NCBI GenBank assembly: GCA_902578775.1
Contig: CACHEF010000009.1
Span: 1 to 33,269 of the forward strand
Reading direction: 5' to 3'
Source of the DNA: an uncultured Pelagibacteraceae bacterium
Lineage (GTDB): Bacteria > Pseudomonadota > Alphaproteobacteria > Pelagibacterales > Pelagibacteraceae
DNA length: 33,269 nucleotides
Shown: positions 1 through 9,434 of the stretch, piece after piece
How the letters are laid out: each line of letters begins with the position of its first letter
Position numbering within the stretch: position 1 is the first letter of the stretch
The notes under the pieces: model-generated
The model's input: only the letters and a program-made list of their open reading frames with translations
Told to the model about the DNA's origin: nothing
The model's database searches: none
Made by a program: the position numbers and the translations under genes

Positions 1-426
1 AATTCTACCGCTAGAACCTAATCTACCTGTAAGACCACTAGCTGTAGTGTCTAAACCATCCCAAACTTCTTCGTTTGCTTTTGGTGTCATGTCATCGTAG
101 TTTGCAAGTCCTGATCCAGAACCTTGGTCAAATGCGATTGTACCTAAGTCACCCATGTTTACAGATAATTTAGCTGAGTCCATTCCACCAGCTTGCTCAC
201 CCATATTCATCATGTAAGAAACAGACATACCGTTATCCATTTCACCAGAGATATTGAAATTAAATTCATTATCCATACCAAATGGGTTACCAGTTGTTTC
301 TGTGTTGTCTTGATTAGTGTATGTTACTGCTAGACTTCCAGTTACTGATACTTCAGCAGCATTTGCTGAAACAACTGCAAGTGATCCAGCTAGTGCAGAT
401 ACACCTATTTTTTTAAAGTTATTCAT
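1..426 (-). CDS. Outer-membrane porin, 5' part (runs off left edge)
   Basis: The reading frame starts with ATG at 426-424 and stays open for 142 codons to the window edge, so the C-terminal part is missing. The protein begins with a Sec signal peptide: a basic MNNFKK start, a hydrophobic core, and an SANA/AEVSV signal-peptidase-I site near residue 23. Short alternating strands typical of a beta-barrel follow, such as AEVSVTGSLAVTY and AKLSVNMGDLGTIAF, rich in Gly, Asn, Asp and Met. This matches general Gram-negative porins of alphaproteobacteria, which let small solutes cross the outer membrane. A strong ribosome binding site (AGGAG at 435-431, minus strand) stands out in a genome where most starts have none. 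Together with less AT-rich codons, it suggests high expression. Exact porin subfamily and substrate cannot be read from the N-terminus alone. Confidence 0.85.
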   Translation of the reverse strand, partial: MNNFKKIGVSALAGSLAVVSANAAEVSVTGSLAVTYTNQDNTETTGNPFGMDNEFNFNISGEMDNGMSVSYMMNMGEQAGGMDSAKLSVNMGDLGTIAFDQGSGSGLANYDDMTPKANEEVWDGLDTTASGLTGRLGSSGRI

Positions 427-430
427 AAAA

Positions 431-437
431 CTCCTTT
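431..437 (-). promoter_or_regulatory. Strong Shine-Dalgarno of the porin gene
   Basis: On the minus strand AAAGGAG ends 4 nt before the ATG at 426. It is one of the very few canonical purine-rich ribosome binding sites in the window and fixes the porin start. Confidence 0.75.
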
Positions 438-486
438 GTTATTTTTCATATATGAATGCCAAGAAAATATATTAAATAAGCATAAA

Positions 487-515
487 ATATTGTGTTTTTT
501 AACTTTTCTAGTCAA
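487..515 (-). promoter_or_regulatory. Candidate sigma-70 promoter of the porin
   Basis: On the minus strand a TTGACT -35 box (515-510) is followed after exactly 17 nt by CAATAT (492-487), a 3/6 match to the -10 consensus. It would start transcription near 480 and give a leader of roughly 50 nt. The -35 is convincing and the -10 is weak, so the call is tentative in such AT-rich sequence. Confidence 0.35.
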
Positions 516-522
516 ATTATGT

Positions 523-558
523 AATAGTGTTGCTTTTTTATCACACTATTTAAATAGT
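523..558. promoter_or_regulatory. Overlapping inverted repeats upstream of porin (possible operator)
   Basis: AATAGTGT (523-530) is repeated in inverse as ACACTATT (543-550). The right arm also belongs to a perfect 14-bp palindrome, ACTATTTAAATAGT (545-558). The block lies just upstream of the candidate porin -35 box and about 65 nt upstream of the divergent lipoprotein gene, where a regulator controlling either gene could bind. The symmetry is seen directly; the function is inferred. Confidence 0.35.
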
Positions 559-622
559 AATACAAGTAAAATTAATTAAATACGTCTTTAATTTCAATCT
601 ATAAAGTTTTATTTAATTTCCT

Positions 623-1174
623 ATGAGATTTATTTTAATTATTTTCTGCTCACTTTTATTACTGAATTCTTGTGGAATTTATAGACCCACCGATGCGAGA
701 GTAGTCTCACCAAATGCTGACGAAAGAGTAAAAAAAAATATTGAGGAAGGTAGAGGTTTTACTCTTGGAGGGGCCTTAAAAAAAGGTGAAACAAATTTTT
801 TATTTGCATCATCAAACCCAATGTGGAGGGCAAGCCTAGAAAAACTTACATTCGTACCATTGAATGTTGTCGATTACAGTGGAGGAGTAATTATTACTGA
901 CTGGTACAGTGATAACACTGAAAATGAAATCAAAATAACTGTTCGATTTTTGTCAAATGAAATAAGAGCAGATGCTTTAAAAGTAATTATACATAAAAAA
1001 AATTGCAAATCTTTTAATAATTGCACAATTACTGAAATTAATAATTCCACAAATAGTGAAATTCGTTTAGCAATTTTAAAAAAAGCTGCCGAAATAGAAA
1101 AGAATGATTTAGCTCTTAAAAAAGAAAAAATCGGTGAGTATAGAATTAAATCAGACGAGCCAGGTGCAAGATAA
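623..1174 (+). CDS. DUF3576-type lipoprotein
   Basis: The 183-residue protein has a short lipoprotein signal: MR, a hydrophobic stretch, and the lipobox LNSC at residues 14-17, so Cys17 should be acylated after cleavage. The mature part contains a conserved-looking core around residues 48-95 (GALKKGETNFLFASSNPMW, then VVDYSGGVIITDWY) and a Lys/Glu-rich C-terminal helix. A lipoprotein of this type (DUF3576) is commonly found just upstream of leuS in alphaproteobacteria, as here, with 13 nt between the genes. It is probably envelope-anchored. No biochemical function is known to me. It may share a transcript with leuS, lptE and holA. Confidence 0.75.
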   Translation: MRFILIIFCSLLLLNSCGIYRPTDARVVSPNADERVKKNIEEGRGFTLGGALKKGETNFLFASSNPMWRASLEKLTFVPLNVVDYSGGVIITDWYSDNTENEIKITVRFLSNEIRADALKVIIHKKNCKSFNNCTITEINNSTNSEIRLAILKKAAEIEKNDLALKKEKIGEYRIKSDEPGAR

Positions 1175-1187
1175 AATTTAAAACTAA

Positions 1188-3734
1188 ATGTCTGATGCTT
1201 CAAGATATAATTTTAAATTAATAGAAGATAAATGGCAAAAATTTTGGATTAATAATAAAACTTTTTCATCTAAGATTAATTCTACAAAACCAAAATTTTA
1301 TTGTCTTGAGATGTTCCCTTATCCTTCGGGTAAAATACATATGGGTCATGTACGAAATTATACTATAGGTGATGTTTTATCACGTTATAAATCATTGAGT
1401 GGATTTAATGTTTTGCATCCTATGGGATGGGATTCTTTTGGAATGCCAGCTGAAAATGCTGCTAAACAAAATAAAACGAATCCAAAAACCTGGACAGAGC
1501 AGAATATTAAAAATATGAAAGCTCAACTTAAAAAACTTGGTTTATCAATTGACTGGGATAGGGAAATATCAACTTGTTCTCCTGAATATTATAAACATCA
1601 ACAAAAACTTTTTTTAGAGTTATATGATAAAGGATTAATTTATCGTAAAGAGAGTTATGTGAATTGGGACCCGGTGGATAAAACTGTTTTAGCTAATGAA
1701 CAAGTTATAGATGGAAAAGGGTGGAGATCTGGTGCAATAGTTGAGAGAAAAAAACTAAATCAATGGTTTTTTAAAATAACACAATTTTCTGAGGAATTAC
1801 TTAAAGAATTGCAAGCTTTAGAGGAATGGCCAAAAAAGGTAAAAACGATGCAAAAAAACTGGATTGGAAAATCTTTTGGTTGTGAAGTTGATTTTAAAAT
1901 TGAAGGATCAAAAAATGTTGAATCGATCAAATGTTACACAACTCGACCCGATACATTGTTCGGTCTTTCGTTTTTAGCTTTATCAATCGATCATCCCATC
2001 TCAAAACATTATTCTAAAAATGAGGATTTTATTAAATTTAAAAATGAATGTTCAAAGGCTGGCACCACAGAAGAGGCTATTGCTCAAGCACAAAAAATTG
2101 GTTTTAAAACCAATCTGATTGCAATTAACCCGTTAGATAAAAATACAAAAGTTCCTGTTTTTTTTGCAAATTTTGTATTAATGGATTATGGACTAGGAGC
2201 TGTTTTTGGTTGTCCTGCTCACGACCAGAGAGATTTGGATTTTGCCAAAAAATATAATTTAAATATAAAAGCAGTTGTAAAGCCAAATGATTCAGATGAA
2301 ACTTTTAGTGTAACAGATGAAGCATATACAGGGTCAGGAATTTTATTTAACTCTGATTTTTTGAATGGTTTAAAAGTACCAGAGGAGGCTATTTCAAAAA
2401 CAATTGAAATTCTTGAACAAAGAAAACTAGGAGTAAAAAAAACAAATTATAGATTGAAGGATTGGGGTGTATCTAGACAAAGATATTGGGGTTGTCCTAT
2501 TCCAATAGCTTATGACGATCAAAATAATATTGTTAAAATTCCTGAAGATCAACTTCCAGTCACATTGCCTGAAAATGTGAACATTGACACTCATGGAAAC
2601 CCATTAGATAAGGAATACGATTGGAAAAATATAATCATAAATGGCAAAAAATGTTTAAGAGAAACAGACACACTAGATACATTTGTTGACTCTTCGTGGT
2701 ATTTTTTAAGATTCTGCTCATCTAATGATAAAATTAAGCCATTTAATAAAGAAGAAATAAATTATTGGATGCCTGTTGACCAATACATTGGTGGTGTAGA
2801 GCATGCAATTTTGCATCTACTATATTCAAGGTTTTTTATGAGGGCTATTAATTTAGACAATAAGGATATTGAATTGAAGGAACCTTTTAAAGGTCTTTTC
2901 ACCCAAGGAATGGTTTGTCATGAAACTTATAAAGATGAGAATAATAATTGGCTTTATCCTAATGAAGTTTTTTCTGAGAATGGAAGAGAATATTTTCTAT
3001 TAGATAATTCAAAAAAAAAAGTAAAAGTTGGGCCTTCGGAGTCTATGTCTAAATCAAAAAAAAATACTATTGACCCAGAAATTATGATTAGCCAGTATGG
3101 TGCAGACTCAGTCAGATTTTTTATCCTATCCGACAGTCCACCTGAAAAAGATGTTCAATGGTCTGATGAAGGTATGATTTCATCTTTTAAATTCATACAA
3201 AAGTTTTGGTCTCTAAGTGAAAAAATAATTCAAATAATTAAATTAGAAAATTCTTCTAATAATCTAGAATTGGATATTTTCACAAATCGAGCAATAAATA
3301 AAATTAATCAGGCTTTAGAAAAATTTCGCTATAATATAATCATAGCTACTTATCACGAAATATTCACTTTTTTTAAAAAAATAGCTGACACAAATAAGAA
3401 TTTTAAAAATCTAAAAGATAATTTTGAAAAAATATTAATTGTTATGTCACCTGTTATACCACACATTGCAAATGAATGCCTAAATCAGCTAGATTATGGA
3501 AATGATGTTAAATGGCCTACAGTTTCAAAAGAAAATTTAGAGGATGAGAAAATAACCCTTGTCATTCAAATTAATGGAAAAAAAAAATACACTATTGAAG
3601 TTGAAAAAGATATCGATGAAGAAAAAGCAACAAAAAAAATAAATGAATCTAATTTATTAAAAAAATATGATAGTACTAAGTTTGTTAGAACAATTTATGT
3701 TAAAAACAGACTGATTAATTATATTTATAATTAA
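1188..3734 (+). CDS. leuS: Leucyl-tRNA synthetase
   Basis: This cytosolic class Ia synthetase charges tRNA-Leu with leucine using ATP. At 848 residues it is near the usual bacterial length (about 860). The Rossmann signature is present as [11 protein letters not shown] (HMGH at 51-54). The CP1 editing domain, which removes mischarged amino acids, carries TTRPDT at 251-256 and HDQRD at 345-349, so proofreading looks intact. The second signature appears as SMSKS at 619-623, with Ser in place of the usual first Lys of KMSKS; the catalytically important second Lys is kept. An anticodon-binding helical domain and a C-terminal domain ending near the IQINGK motif follow. The gene is 2 nt from lptE, in the leuS-lptE-holA order also seen in Escherichia coli. 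Confidence 0.98.
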   Translation: MSDASRYNFKLIEDKWQKFWINNKTFSSKINSTKPKFYCLEMFPYPSGKIHMGHVRNYTIGDVLSRYKSLSGFNVLHPMGWDSFGMPAENAAKQNKTNPKTWTEQNIKNMKAQLKKLGLSIDWDREISTCSPEYYKHQQKLFLELYDKGLIYRKESYVNWDPVDKTVLANEQVIDGKGWRSGAIVERKKLNQWFFKITQFSEELLKELQALEEWPKKVKTMQKNWIGKSFGCEVDFKIEGSKNVESIKCYTTRPDTLFGLSFLALSIDHPISKHYSKNEDFIKFKNECSKAGTTEEAIAQAQKIGFKTNLIAINPLDKNTKVPVFFANFVLMDYGLGAVFGCPAHDQRDLDFAKKYNLNIKAVVKPNDSDETFSVTDEAYTGSGILFNSDFLNGLKVPEEAISKTIEILEQRKLGVKKTNYRLKDWGVSRQRYWGCPIPIAYDDQNNIVKIPEDQLPVTLPENVNIDTHGNPLDKEYDWKNIIINGKKCLRETDTLDTFVDSSWYFLRFCSSNDKIKPFNKEEINYWMPVDQYIGGVEHAILHLLYSRFFMRAINLDNKDIELKEPFKGLFTQGMVCHETYKDENNNWLYPNEVFSENGREYFLLDNSKKKVKVGPSESMSKSKKNTIDPEIMISQYGADSVRFFILSDSPPEKDVQWSDEGMISSFKFIQKFWSLSEKIIQIIKLENSSNNLELDIFTNRAINKINQALEKFRYNIIIATYHEIFTFFKKIADTNKNFKNLKDNFEKILIVMSPVIPHIANECLNQLDYGNDVKWPTVSKENLEDEKITLVIQINGKKKYTIEVEKDIDEEKATKKINESNLLKKYDSTKFVRTIYVKNRLINYIYN

Positions 3735-3736
3735 AT

Positions 3737-4180
3737 ATGAAAAAATTGATAATTATATTGATGTTCTTGTTGGTAAGTTGCGGGTATAAACCAATATTTT
3801 CAAAAAACGACCAATTAATTTTAGAATTTAATAAAATTATCACAAATGGAAATGACAGAATAAATAAAAAAATTATTAACAATGTAAGCCTCAAAGAAAA
3901 TTTATCAAGTGATCATGAATTAACATTGACTACCAATTATAATATTGAAGAAACTTCTAAAAACTCGAAAGGACAGGTTGAAACATATCGATCTATAATT
4001 ACTACACAGCTGAGTATAAAAAAGAACAACAAAATCTTGAAAAGTAATAATTTTATAAATGAATTTTCTTATAATAAAAAAGATAATAAGTATGAACTCA
4101 CAAAATATCAGAATGAAATTAGAAATAATCTAATTAACGAATTATCAGAAGAAATTATTTTATTCTTAAAATTATTATGA
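3737..4180 (+). CDS. lptE: LPS-assembly lipoprotein LptE-like
   Basis: The 147-residue protein has a lipoprotein signal with lipobox LVSC at residues 12-15, then GYKPIF, the typical start of mature alphaproteobacterial LptE. LptE plugs the LptD barrel and helps insert lipopolysaccharide into the outer leaflet of the outer membrane. Sequence conservation in this family is low, and the call rests on the lipobox start, the size, and the position between leuS and holA. The coding end overlaps holA by 4 nt (ATGA), suggesting translational coupling. It is Lys/Asn/Ile rich like its neighbours, with no sign of transfer. Confidence 0.8.
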   Translation: MKKLIIILMFLLVSCGYKPIFSKNDQLILEFNKIITNGNDRINKKIINNVSLKENLSSDHELTLTTNYNIEETSKNSKGQVETYRSIITTQLSIKKNNKILKSNNFINEFSYNKKDNKYELTKYQNEIRNNLINELSEEIILFLKLL

Positions 4181-5163
4181 TTCTTAAATCATCTGATTTA
4201 TCAAGAAATTTAGAAAAGCCACAGAAATTTTATTTATTATATGGTTCGAATATAGGCCAGATTGAGGATACTATTAATAATATTATTAAACCAAAATTAT
4301 CAAAAAATGTTCACAACTACGATGAAAATGAGATAATAGCAAACATTGACGAATTTGAGGAAAATATTTTAAATAAATCTCTTTTCGAAGATGAAAAACT
4401 GATAATCATAAATCGAGGGTCAGAAAAGATATTAGGCATCATTGAAAAATTAATATCAAAAAATATCACACAAATAATAATTATTATTAAATCTGGTATT
4501 TTAGAGAAAAAGTCAAAATTAAGAATTTTCTTCGAGAAAAATAAAGAAACAATTTGTACACCTTTTTATGATGATAATTATCAGTCTTTACTTAAAATAG
4601 CTCAAAATTTTTTTTCAAAAAATAAAATTAAAATTTCAATACAAAATATTAATTTTATTATAGAAAAATCAAGGAACAATAGAATAAGTTTAAATAATGA
4701 ATTAGAAAAAATTAGAAACTTTCACAAAAAAGAAACATCAATTGAATTTGAGGATATTTTAAAGCTTACTAATTCAGCTGAAAACTACAATATATCTGAA
4801 CTAGCCGATCAATGCCTTGTAAAAAATAAGAAAAAAATTCATAATATTTTAAACGAAAATATATCAGCAACAGAAGATAATATTTTGATTGTAAGGTCTC
4901 TTTTATTTAAACTTAAAAGATTAAAAAAACTTAAAATAGATACTGAAAAACAAAAAAATCAGGATTTGGCTATCTCATCTTTCAAACCACCAATTTTTTG
5001 GAAAGATAAGGAAATTATAAAACAGCAACTTAAATTTTTAACTTTAAAAGACATCAACTCATTAATAAAAAGAGTGAACGAACTAGAATTATTAATTAAA
5101 CAAAATATAAATATATCTGAAAAATTAACGAATAATTTTATTCTTGAAACAATTAATAGCTAA
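4177..5163 (+). CDS. holA: DNA polymerase III delta subunit
   Basis: Delta opens the beta sliding clamp within the clamp-loader complex. The 328-residue protein fits the family size and starts with the characteristic FYLLYGSNIGQIED segment (residues 18-31), corresponding to the degenerate nucleotide-binding domain of delta. A central Lys-rich region and a helical C-terminal collar domain follow. The sequence is highly diverged and AT-driven (Ile, Lys, Asn), so the call also uses its place after leuS-lptE, a conserved order. The start ATG overlaps the lptE stop. The stop codon overlaps that of convergent parB by 4 nt. Confidence 0.87.
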   Translation: MILKSSDLSRNLEKPQKFYLLYGSNIGQIEDTINNIIKPKLSKNVHNYDENEIIANIDEFEENILNKSLFEDEKLIIINRGSEKILGIIEKLISKNITQIIIIIKSGILEKKSKLRIFFEKNKETICTPFYDDNYQSLLKIAQNFFSKNKIKISIQNINFIIEKSRNNRISLNNELEKIRNFHKKETSIEFEDILKLTNSAENYNISELADQCLVKNKKKIHNILNENISATEDNILIVRSLLFKLKRLKKLKIDTEKQKNQDLAISSFKPPIFWKDKEIIKQQLKFLTLKDINSLIKRVNELELLIKQNINISEKLTNNFILETINS

Positions 5164-5178
5164 TAATTCAGCTTAATT
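5151..5178. terminator. Possible bidirectional hairpin at the holA/parB junction
   Basis: AATTAA (5151-5156) plus GCT (5159-5161) pair with AGC (5170-5172) plus TTAATT (5173-5178), leaving a 2-nt bulge and an 8-nt loop. The hairpin spans both overlapping stop codons. It is AT-rich with no clean U-tract on either side, so it may only be a weak terminator or an mRNA 3' end stabiliser. Confidence 0.25.
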
Positions 5179-6008
5179 ATTTCAATTATTTTATTCAATT
5201 GATCAATTTCTTTATAAGAAAATGTGATTGTTCCTTTATTTCGTTTGTTATTTTTGATAATTACATTCAATCCAATTTTTTCTGATAAAGAATTTTCTAA
5301 ATCGATAATATTTACATCCTTTTTATGTCTAATTTGATATTTTTTTGGTTTAAATATTTTAACAAAGTTTTCTGATTGCCTCACGGACAATTTCTTTTCT
5401 AAAATTTTATTTGCAACAAAACTTGCATTATCTAATCCGACTAAAATTTTAGCATGCCCTGCAGATAATTTTTGTTGCTCAATTAGCTTAATAACGTCAT
5501 CTGGTAGTGTTAAAAGTCTTAAAGAATTAGTTATATAACTTCTACTTTTTCCTATGAATTTAGACACTTTTTCTTGGTCATAAGAAAATTCATCAATAAG
5601 CCTTTTGTAACCTTGAGCCTCTTCAAGAGGATTTAAATCATGCCTTTGAACATTTTCTACAATAGCAAATTCTAGAGATTTTAAATCATCTGCTTCGGTA
5701 ACAACTACCGGCACTTTATGTAAACCTGCCCTTTGAGCTGCTAACCATCTTCTTTCACCAGCAATTATCTCAAATTTAGATTTATCGTCATTCGAATTTC
5801 TGACAATAATCGGCTGTATCATGCCCCTTTCTTTAATTGATTTAACTAGGTCTTCCAAATTAGCTTCATCGAAATTTTTTCTTGGCTGATATTTATTTGG
5901 AATTAAATCTGCTGTTGCTATCAGATTTTTTTGTGTTTCAACTTTGCTTTCACCTATTAGAGATGACAACCCTCTTCCTAATCCTTTTTTAATTTTATTT
6001 GAATCCAT
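5160..6008 (-). CDS. parB: Chromosome-partitioning protein ParB
   Basis: ParB binds parS sites near the origin, spreads as a CTP-dependent clamp and works with ParA to segregate the origins. The 282-residue protein has the expected layout: an N-terminal KKGLGRGLSSLIGE segment (residues 7-20) typical of the ParA-contacting end, the CTP-binding domain with GERRW (84-88) and ENVQRHDLNPLE (118-129), a helix-turn-helix region around 143-168, and a Lys-rich C-terminal dimerisation domain. It overlaps parA by 1 nt and is the last gene of the minus-strand train from hemE. A parS site lies about 1.4 kb upstream, inside rsmG. Confidence 0.97.
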   Translation of the reverse strand: MDSNKIKKGLGRGLSSLIGESKVETQKNLIATADLIPNKYQPRKNFDEANLEDLVKSIKERGMIQPIIVRNSNDDKSKFEIIAGERRWLAAQRAGLHKVPVVVTEADDLKSLEFAIVENVQRHDLNPLEEAQGYKRLIDEFSYDQEKVSKFIGKSRSYITNSLRLLTLPDDVIKLIEQQKLSAGHAKILVGLDNASFVANKILEKKLSVRQSENFVKIFKPKKYQIRHKKDVNIIDLENSLSEKIGLNVIIKNNKRNKGTITFSYKEIDQLNKIIEIIKLNY

Positions 6009-6802
6009 TAAGCTGCACTTCCTATTGTTGACTCTTGGTTAATAAATTCATCAGTGAAACTAAAATATGATTTGCTACCAGGACAAGATTTATCATAAAG
6101 TAGAACTGGCATACCATGAGATGGCGCCTCAGATAAACGGACGTTTCTTGGGATTACTGTTGAGTAAACTTTTTCCCTAAAATATTCTCTAGCTTCTTGT
6201 TCAACCTGAGATGAAAGTTTATTTCGTTTATCATACATTGTTAAAAGTATACCTCTAATCGTTAGATCTGGGTTTAAATTCACTTTTATTCTCTCGATAG
6301 TTTTCATTAACTGAGTAAGACCTTCGAGAGCGAAAAATTCGGTCTGCAAAGGCACCAACAGAGAGCTCGAACACACCAAGGCCATTACAGTGAGTAGACT
6401 TAAAGAAGGCGGACAATCAATTAATACATAATCATAAGATCCGCTAGAATTGTTTAAATACGAGGCTAATTTAGACTTCAATATGAAGGCTCTATTATGA
6501 TCATCGGCTGTTTCTACCTCTAATCCTGATAAATCTACATTAGATGATATTATGTCTAGGTTTGCAAAATTCGTTTTTTTGATTACCTCATTTATTTGTT
6601 TTGTTCCATTAAGCACTCCATAGATTGTTTCGTCTGAATTTTCCATATTAGAAAGTCCTAGACCTGTTGTAGCATTTCCCTGAGGATCTAAATCGATAAC
6701 TAAAATTTTTTTTTTCACTTGAGACAGTCCAGCAGCCAGATTTATAACGGTTGTAGTTTTGCCTACTCCTCCTTTCTGATTGATGATCGATATAATTTGC
6801 AT
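6008..6802 (-). CDS. parA: Chromosome-partitioning ATPase ParA
   Basis: ParA is a deviant Walker-type ATPase that binds DNA non-specifically in its ATP form and pulls ParB-parS complexes apart. The deviant P-loop KGGVGKTT lies at residues 10-17, with its signature lysine (K10) preceding the GG. DLDPQGNATTGLG is at 37-49, and a Walker B-like segment DYVLIDCPPSL is near 124-134. At 264 residues without an N-terminal DNA-binding extension it is the chromosomal (Soj-like) type rather than the plasmid type. It lies 3 nt after rsmG and overlaps parB by 1 nt. Confidence 0.97.
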   Translation of the reverse strand: MQIISIINQKGGVGKTTTVINLAAGLSQVKKKILVIDLDPQGNATTGLGLSNMENSDETIYGVLNGTKQINEVIKKTNFANLDIISSNVDLSGLEVETADDHNRAFILKSKLASYLNNSSGSYDYVLIDCPPSLSLLTVMALVCSSSLLVPLQTEFFALEGLTQLMKTIERIKVNLNPDLTIRGILLTMYDKRNKLSSQVEQEAREYFREKVYSTVIPRNVRLSEAPSHGMPVLLYDKSCPGSKSYFSFTDEFINQESTIGSAA

Positions 6803-6805
6803 TTA

Positions 6806-7447
6806 TTATTTTTTTTTAATTTTTTTAATGTTTAATATAAAGGAGTCTTCACTTGTTAAACTTTTTTTTTCTTCATAGTCTAAATCCCATTCTTTTATTG
6901 TTTCATTCAAAATTTTTCTTCCATTAGCTCCCATAAAAAAAATTATATTTTTGTACTTTTTAAAGTTTTCATTAACCAAGTTTAGAATTACTGGCATAGG
7001 CTTAAATGCTCTCGACACTATTGTTCCTGTTTCAATATTTTTAATAGTGAAAATATCTTTTTGAATTATTTCTGTGTTTAATTTTAATTTTTTTGAAACT
7101 TCTCTTAAAAAAACACATTTATGGAAGCTTTTTTCATACATTTGAACTTTCATATTATTTTTTATTTTTTTCATCACAATTGCTATGACAAGACCGGGCA
7201 TTCCACCCCCTGTTCCTAAATCTGAAGTTGTATTAGTATTTAAATCAACAAAATCAATAATTTGTGCTGAATCAATTATATGCCTTTCTCTTATCTCCTC
7301 TTTTTCATACATTTTTTTGCTAATTATATTAATTTCCAGATTTTTTTGTTTTATCATAGATATTAAGCTCTCAAGCTCATTACAAGTTTCACGTGAAACA
7401 TTTAAATTGGGAATTTGAGAGTAAGATTTTAAAATTTGTTGATCCAT
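6806..7447 (-). CDS. rsmG: 16S rRNA (guanine527-N7)-methyltransferase
   Basis: RsmG (GidB) methylates N7 of G527 in the 530 loop of 16S rRNA using S-adenosylmethionine. The 213-residue protein shows RHIIDS at 55-60 and the SAM-binding DLGTGGGMPGL at 76-86, both characteristic of the family. Residues 17-21 (VSRET) are encoded by a parS palindrome on the DNA, a dual use of the sequence. It overlaps mnmG by 1 nt and precedes parA by 3 nt. This mnmG-rsmG-parA-parB order is a common origin-proximal arrangement in bacteria. Confidence 0.96.
   Translation of the reverse strand: MDQQILKSYSQIPNLNVSRETCNELESLISMIKQKNLEINIISKKMYEKEEIRERHIIDSAQIIDFVDLNTNTTSDLGTGGGMPGLVIAIVMKKIKNNMKVQMYEKSFHKCVFLREVSKKLKLNTEIIQKDIFTIKNIETGTIVSRAFKPMPVILNLVNENFKKYKNIIFFMGANGRKILNETIKEWDLDYEEKKSLTSEDSFILNIKKIKKK
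7385..7400. other. parS: parS centromere site inside rsmG
   Basis: GTTTCACGTGAAAC at 7386-7399 is a perfect 14-bp palindrome. With the flanking bases A and A it matches 15 of 16 positions of the widely conserved bacterial parS, TGTTTCACGTGAAACA. It lies in codons 17-21 of rsmG, under 1.5 kb from parB and about 7.3 kb from the putative origin. The match is seen directly; ParB binding is inferred from the conservation of this site across bacteria. Confidence 0.9.
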
Positions 7448-9318
7448 TAAGCTATATGCTTAATAGACTTTCTTTTGACGTGTGACAACAAAATATATAC
7501 GGCAGCAGGTGTAATTCCGTCAATTCTTAATGCCTGACCCATTGTTTTTGGTCTTATTTCTTTAAATTTAGCTTTAACTTCGTTAGAAAGGCCTGAAAAT
7601 TGATCATAATCAATATTATCAGGAATAGATAAATTCTCATCTCTTTTAAAGGCAAGAATATCAGCTTTTTGCTTTTTCAAATAACCTCTGTAATGAGAAT
7701 TAATCTCTATCTGTTCATCAATCTCAGCACCATGATTAAGAATTTCAGGCCAAATATCTCTAATTTTACTCATATTGACATTTTTTTGAGTTAAAATTTC
7801 ATCAGCTGTTCGAAAAACACCATCTTTAGCAATTTTTATACCAAATTTTGCAGCTTTAGAGGGAGAAATATTTAAATTAGACATCTGCAATGATATTTTG
7901 CTTAATTTTTGAAATTTATTCTCAAATATCTCTTTTCTATTATTTGAAATTAAACCAATATTAATTCCTTTGTGAGTAAGTCTTAAGTCAGCATTATCTG
8001 ATCTAAGACTTAATCTATATTCAGCTCTAGATGTAAACATTCTATAAGGTTCAGCAACACCCTTGGTTACTAAATCATCAATCATTACTCCAATATATGC
8101 ATCTGATCTATCAAGGATAAAGGGCTCCATTTTTTTAAGTGAGAGGGCAGCATTTATCCCAGCTATAAGACCTTGGGCTGCAGCCTCTTCGTATCCTGTA
8201 GTTCCATTAATTTGACCTGCAAGATATAGATTCTTTATTTTTTTGGTCTCCAATGTTAAAAAGAGTTCTCTAGGGTCTACGTAATCATATTCTATGGCAT
8301 ATCCTGGCCTTATCACCTTAACATTTTCTAAACCATTGATATTGTTGAGTATTTCATGTTGTACAACCTCAGGTAATGATGTTGATATGCCATTTGGATA
8401 AATTGTGTTATCATTTAGGCCCTCTGGCTCTAAAAAAATCTGATGTCTAGTCTTATCGGCAAATTTTACAATCTTATCTTCTATTGAGGGACAATATCTT
8501 GGACCAACACCTTGAATGCTACCAGAGTACATTGCACTTTTAGATAAATTCTTTTCTATAATCTTATGAACCTTTTCATTGGTATAGGTCATAGAGCACG
8601 ATACTTGCTTGTTTAGATTTTTTTTTGTTAAGAAAGAAAAAAAATAAGGATCATAATCTGCAAATTGTTTTTCTAATTTTTTAAAATTAATAGTTCTAGA
8701 ATCTAACCTTGGTGGTGTCCCAGTTTTTAGTCTACCTATTTTAAAATTATATTTCTCTAACTGTTCACTTAAACCAGTGCTTGGCTTTTCATTAAATCTA
8801 CCAGCAGGAGTTCTTTCATCACCGATATGTATTAAGCCGTTTAAAAATGTGCCAGTTGTAAGTATTAACTTGTTACAACTTACTTTATTACCTTTTAATG
8901 TTAAAAATCCACTTATTTCATTATTATCAAAAATAAACTTAATTACAGGATCAGAAAAAATGCTTAAATTACAGTAGTTTACAAGTTTTTCTTGCATAAA
9001 TTTTCTATATAATGATCTATCAGATTGAGTTCTTGGTCCTCTTACTGCTGGTCCTCTACTTCTGTTTAACAGTCTAAACTGTATTCCAGACTTATCGGCA
9101 ACCTCACCCATAACCCCATCTAAAGCATCAATTTCTCTTACCAAATGACCTTTACCTAAACCACCAATCGCAGGATTACATGACATTTCTCCTATGGTAT
9201 TTTTATTGTGAGTAAATAGGGCAGTGTTAATTCCAAGTCGAGCTGATGCAGCTGCTGCCTCACATCCTGCATGACCCCCACCAATTACTACCACATCGTA
9301 AGATAAATCTTTTTTCAT
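7447..9318 (-). CDS. mnmG: tRNA uridine-34 5-carboxymethylaminomethyl modification enzyme, FAD subunit
   Basis: MnmG (GidA) works with MnmE to install carboxymethylaminomethyl groups on the wobble uridine of certain tRNAs, using FAD and methylene-tetrahydrofolate. The 623-residue length is typical. The FAD-binding GGGHAGCE is at residues 13-20, the SCNPAIGG motif at 46-53, and [10 protein letters not shown] around residue 200. The C-terminal helical domain that contacts MnmE ends with the [12 protein letters not shown] segment. The gene overlaps rsmG by 1 nt. The 116 nt upstream separate it from mnmE, and a TATAAA at 9332-9327 could be part of its own promoter. Confidence 0.98.
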   Translation of the reverse strand: MKKDLSYDVVVIGGGHAGCEAAAASARLGINTALFTHNKNTIGEMSCNPAIGGLGKGHLVREIDALDGVMGEVADKSGIQFRLLNRSRGPAVRGPRTQSDRSLYRKFMQEKLVNYCNLSIFSDPVIKFIFDNNEISGFLTLKGNKVSCNKLILTTGTFLNGLIHIGDERTPAGRFNEKPSTGLSEQLEKYNFKIGRLKTGTPPRLDSRTINFKKLEKQFADYDPYFFSFLTKKNLNKQVSCSMTYTNEKVHKIIEKNLSKSAMYSGSIQGVGPRYCPSIEDKIVKFADKTRHQIFLEPEGLNDNTIYPNGISTSLPEVVQHEILNNINGLENVKVIRPGYAIEYDYVDPRELFLTLETKKIKNLYLAGQINGTTGYEEAAAQGLIAGINAALSLKKMEPFILDRSDAYIGVMIDDLVTKGVAEPYRMFTSRAEYRLSLRSDNADLRLTHKGINIGLISNNRKEIFENKFQKLSKISLQMSNLNISPSKAAKFGIKIAKDGVFRTADEILTQKNVNMSKIRDIWPEILNHGAEIDEQIEINSHYRGYLKKQKADILAFKRDENLSIPDNIDYDQFSGLSNEVKAKFKEIRPKTMGQALRIDGITPAAVYILLSHVKRKSIKHIA

Positions 9319-9400
9319 GATCTAAATTTATATTCGATTAAAATATTTACAAGATTTCAGTTATTTTTCATAAATAAACTATATTTATCAACGAAAATCG

Positions 9401-9433
9401 AAAAAAAAGGGCTAAAAATCCAGCAAAATTGCT
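9401..9433 (-). terminator. Weak terminator-like element after mnmE
   Basis: Just beyond the mnmE stop, the minus strand has a 12-nt palindrome AGCAATTTTGCT (9433-9422), a GG...CC segment, then a run of eight T at 9408-9401. The hairpin and T-run are about 13 nt apart and no strong stem touches the T-run, so termination here is only possible. Confidence 0.25.
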
Positions 9434-9434
9434 T

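Noticed and set aside
445..456. Palindrome TTCATATATGAA in the porin leader
   Set aside because: A 12-bp A/T-rich palindrome is expected by chance at this base composition and it adjoins no clear promoter part.
7185..7418. 77-codon plus-strand frame ending in QVSRETFKLGI
   Set aside because: It is antisense to rsmG. The VSRET match arises because the parS palindrome reads the same on both strands.
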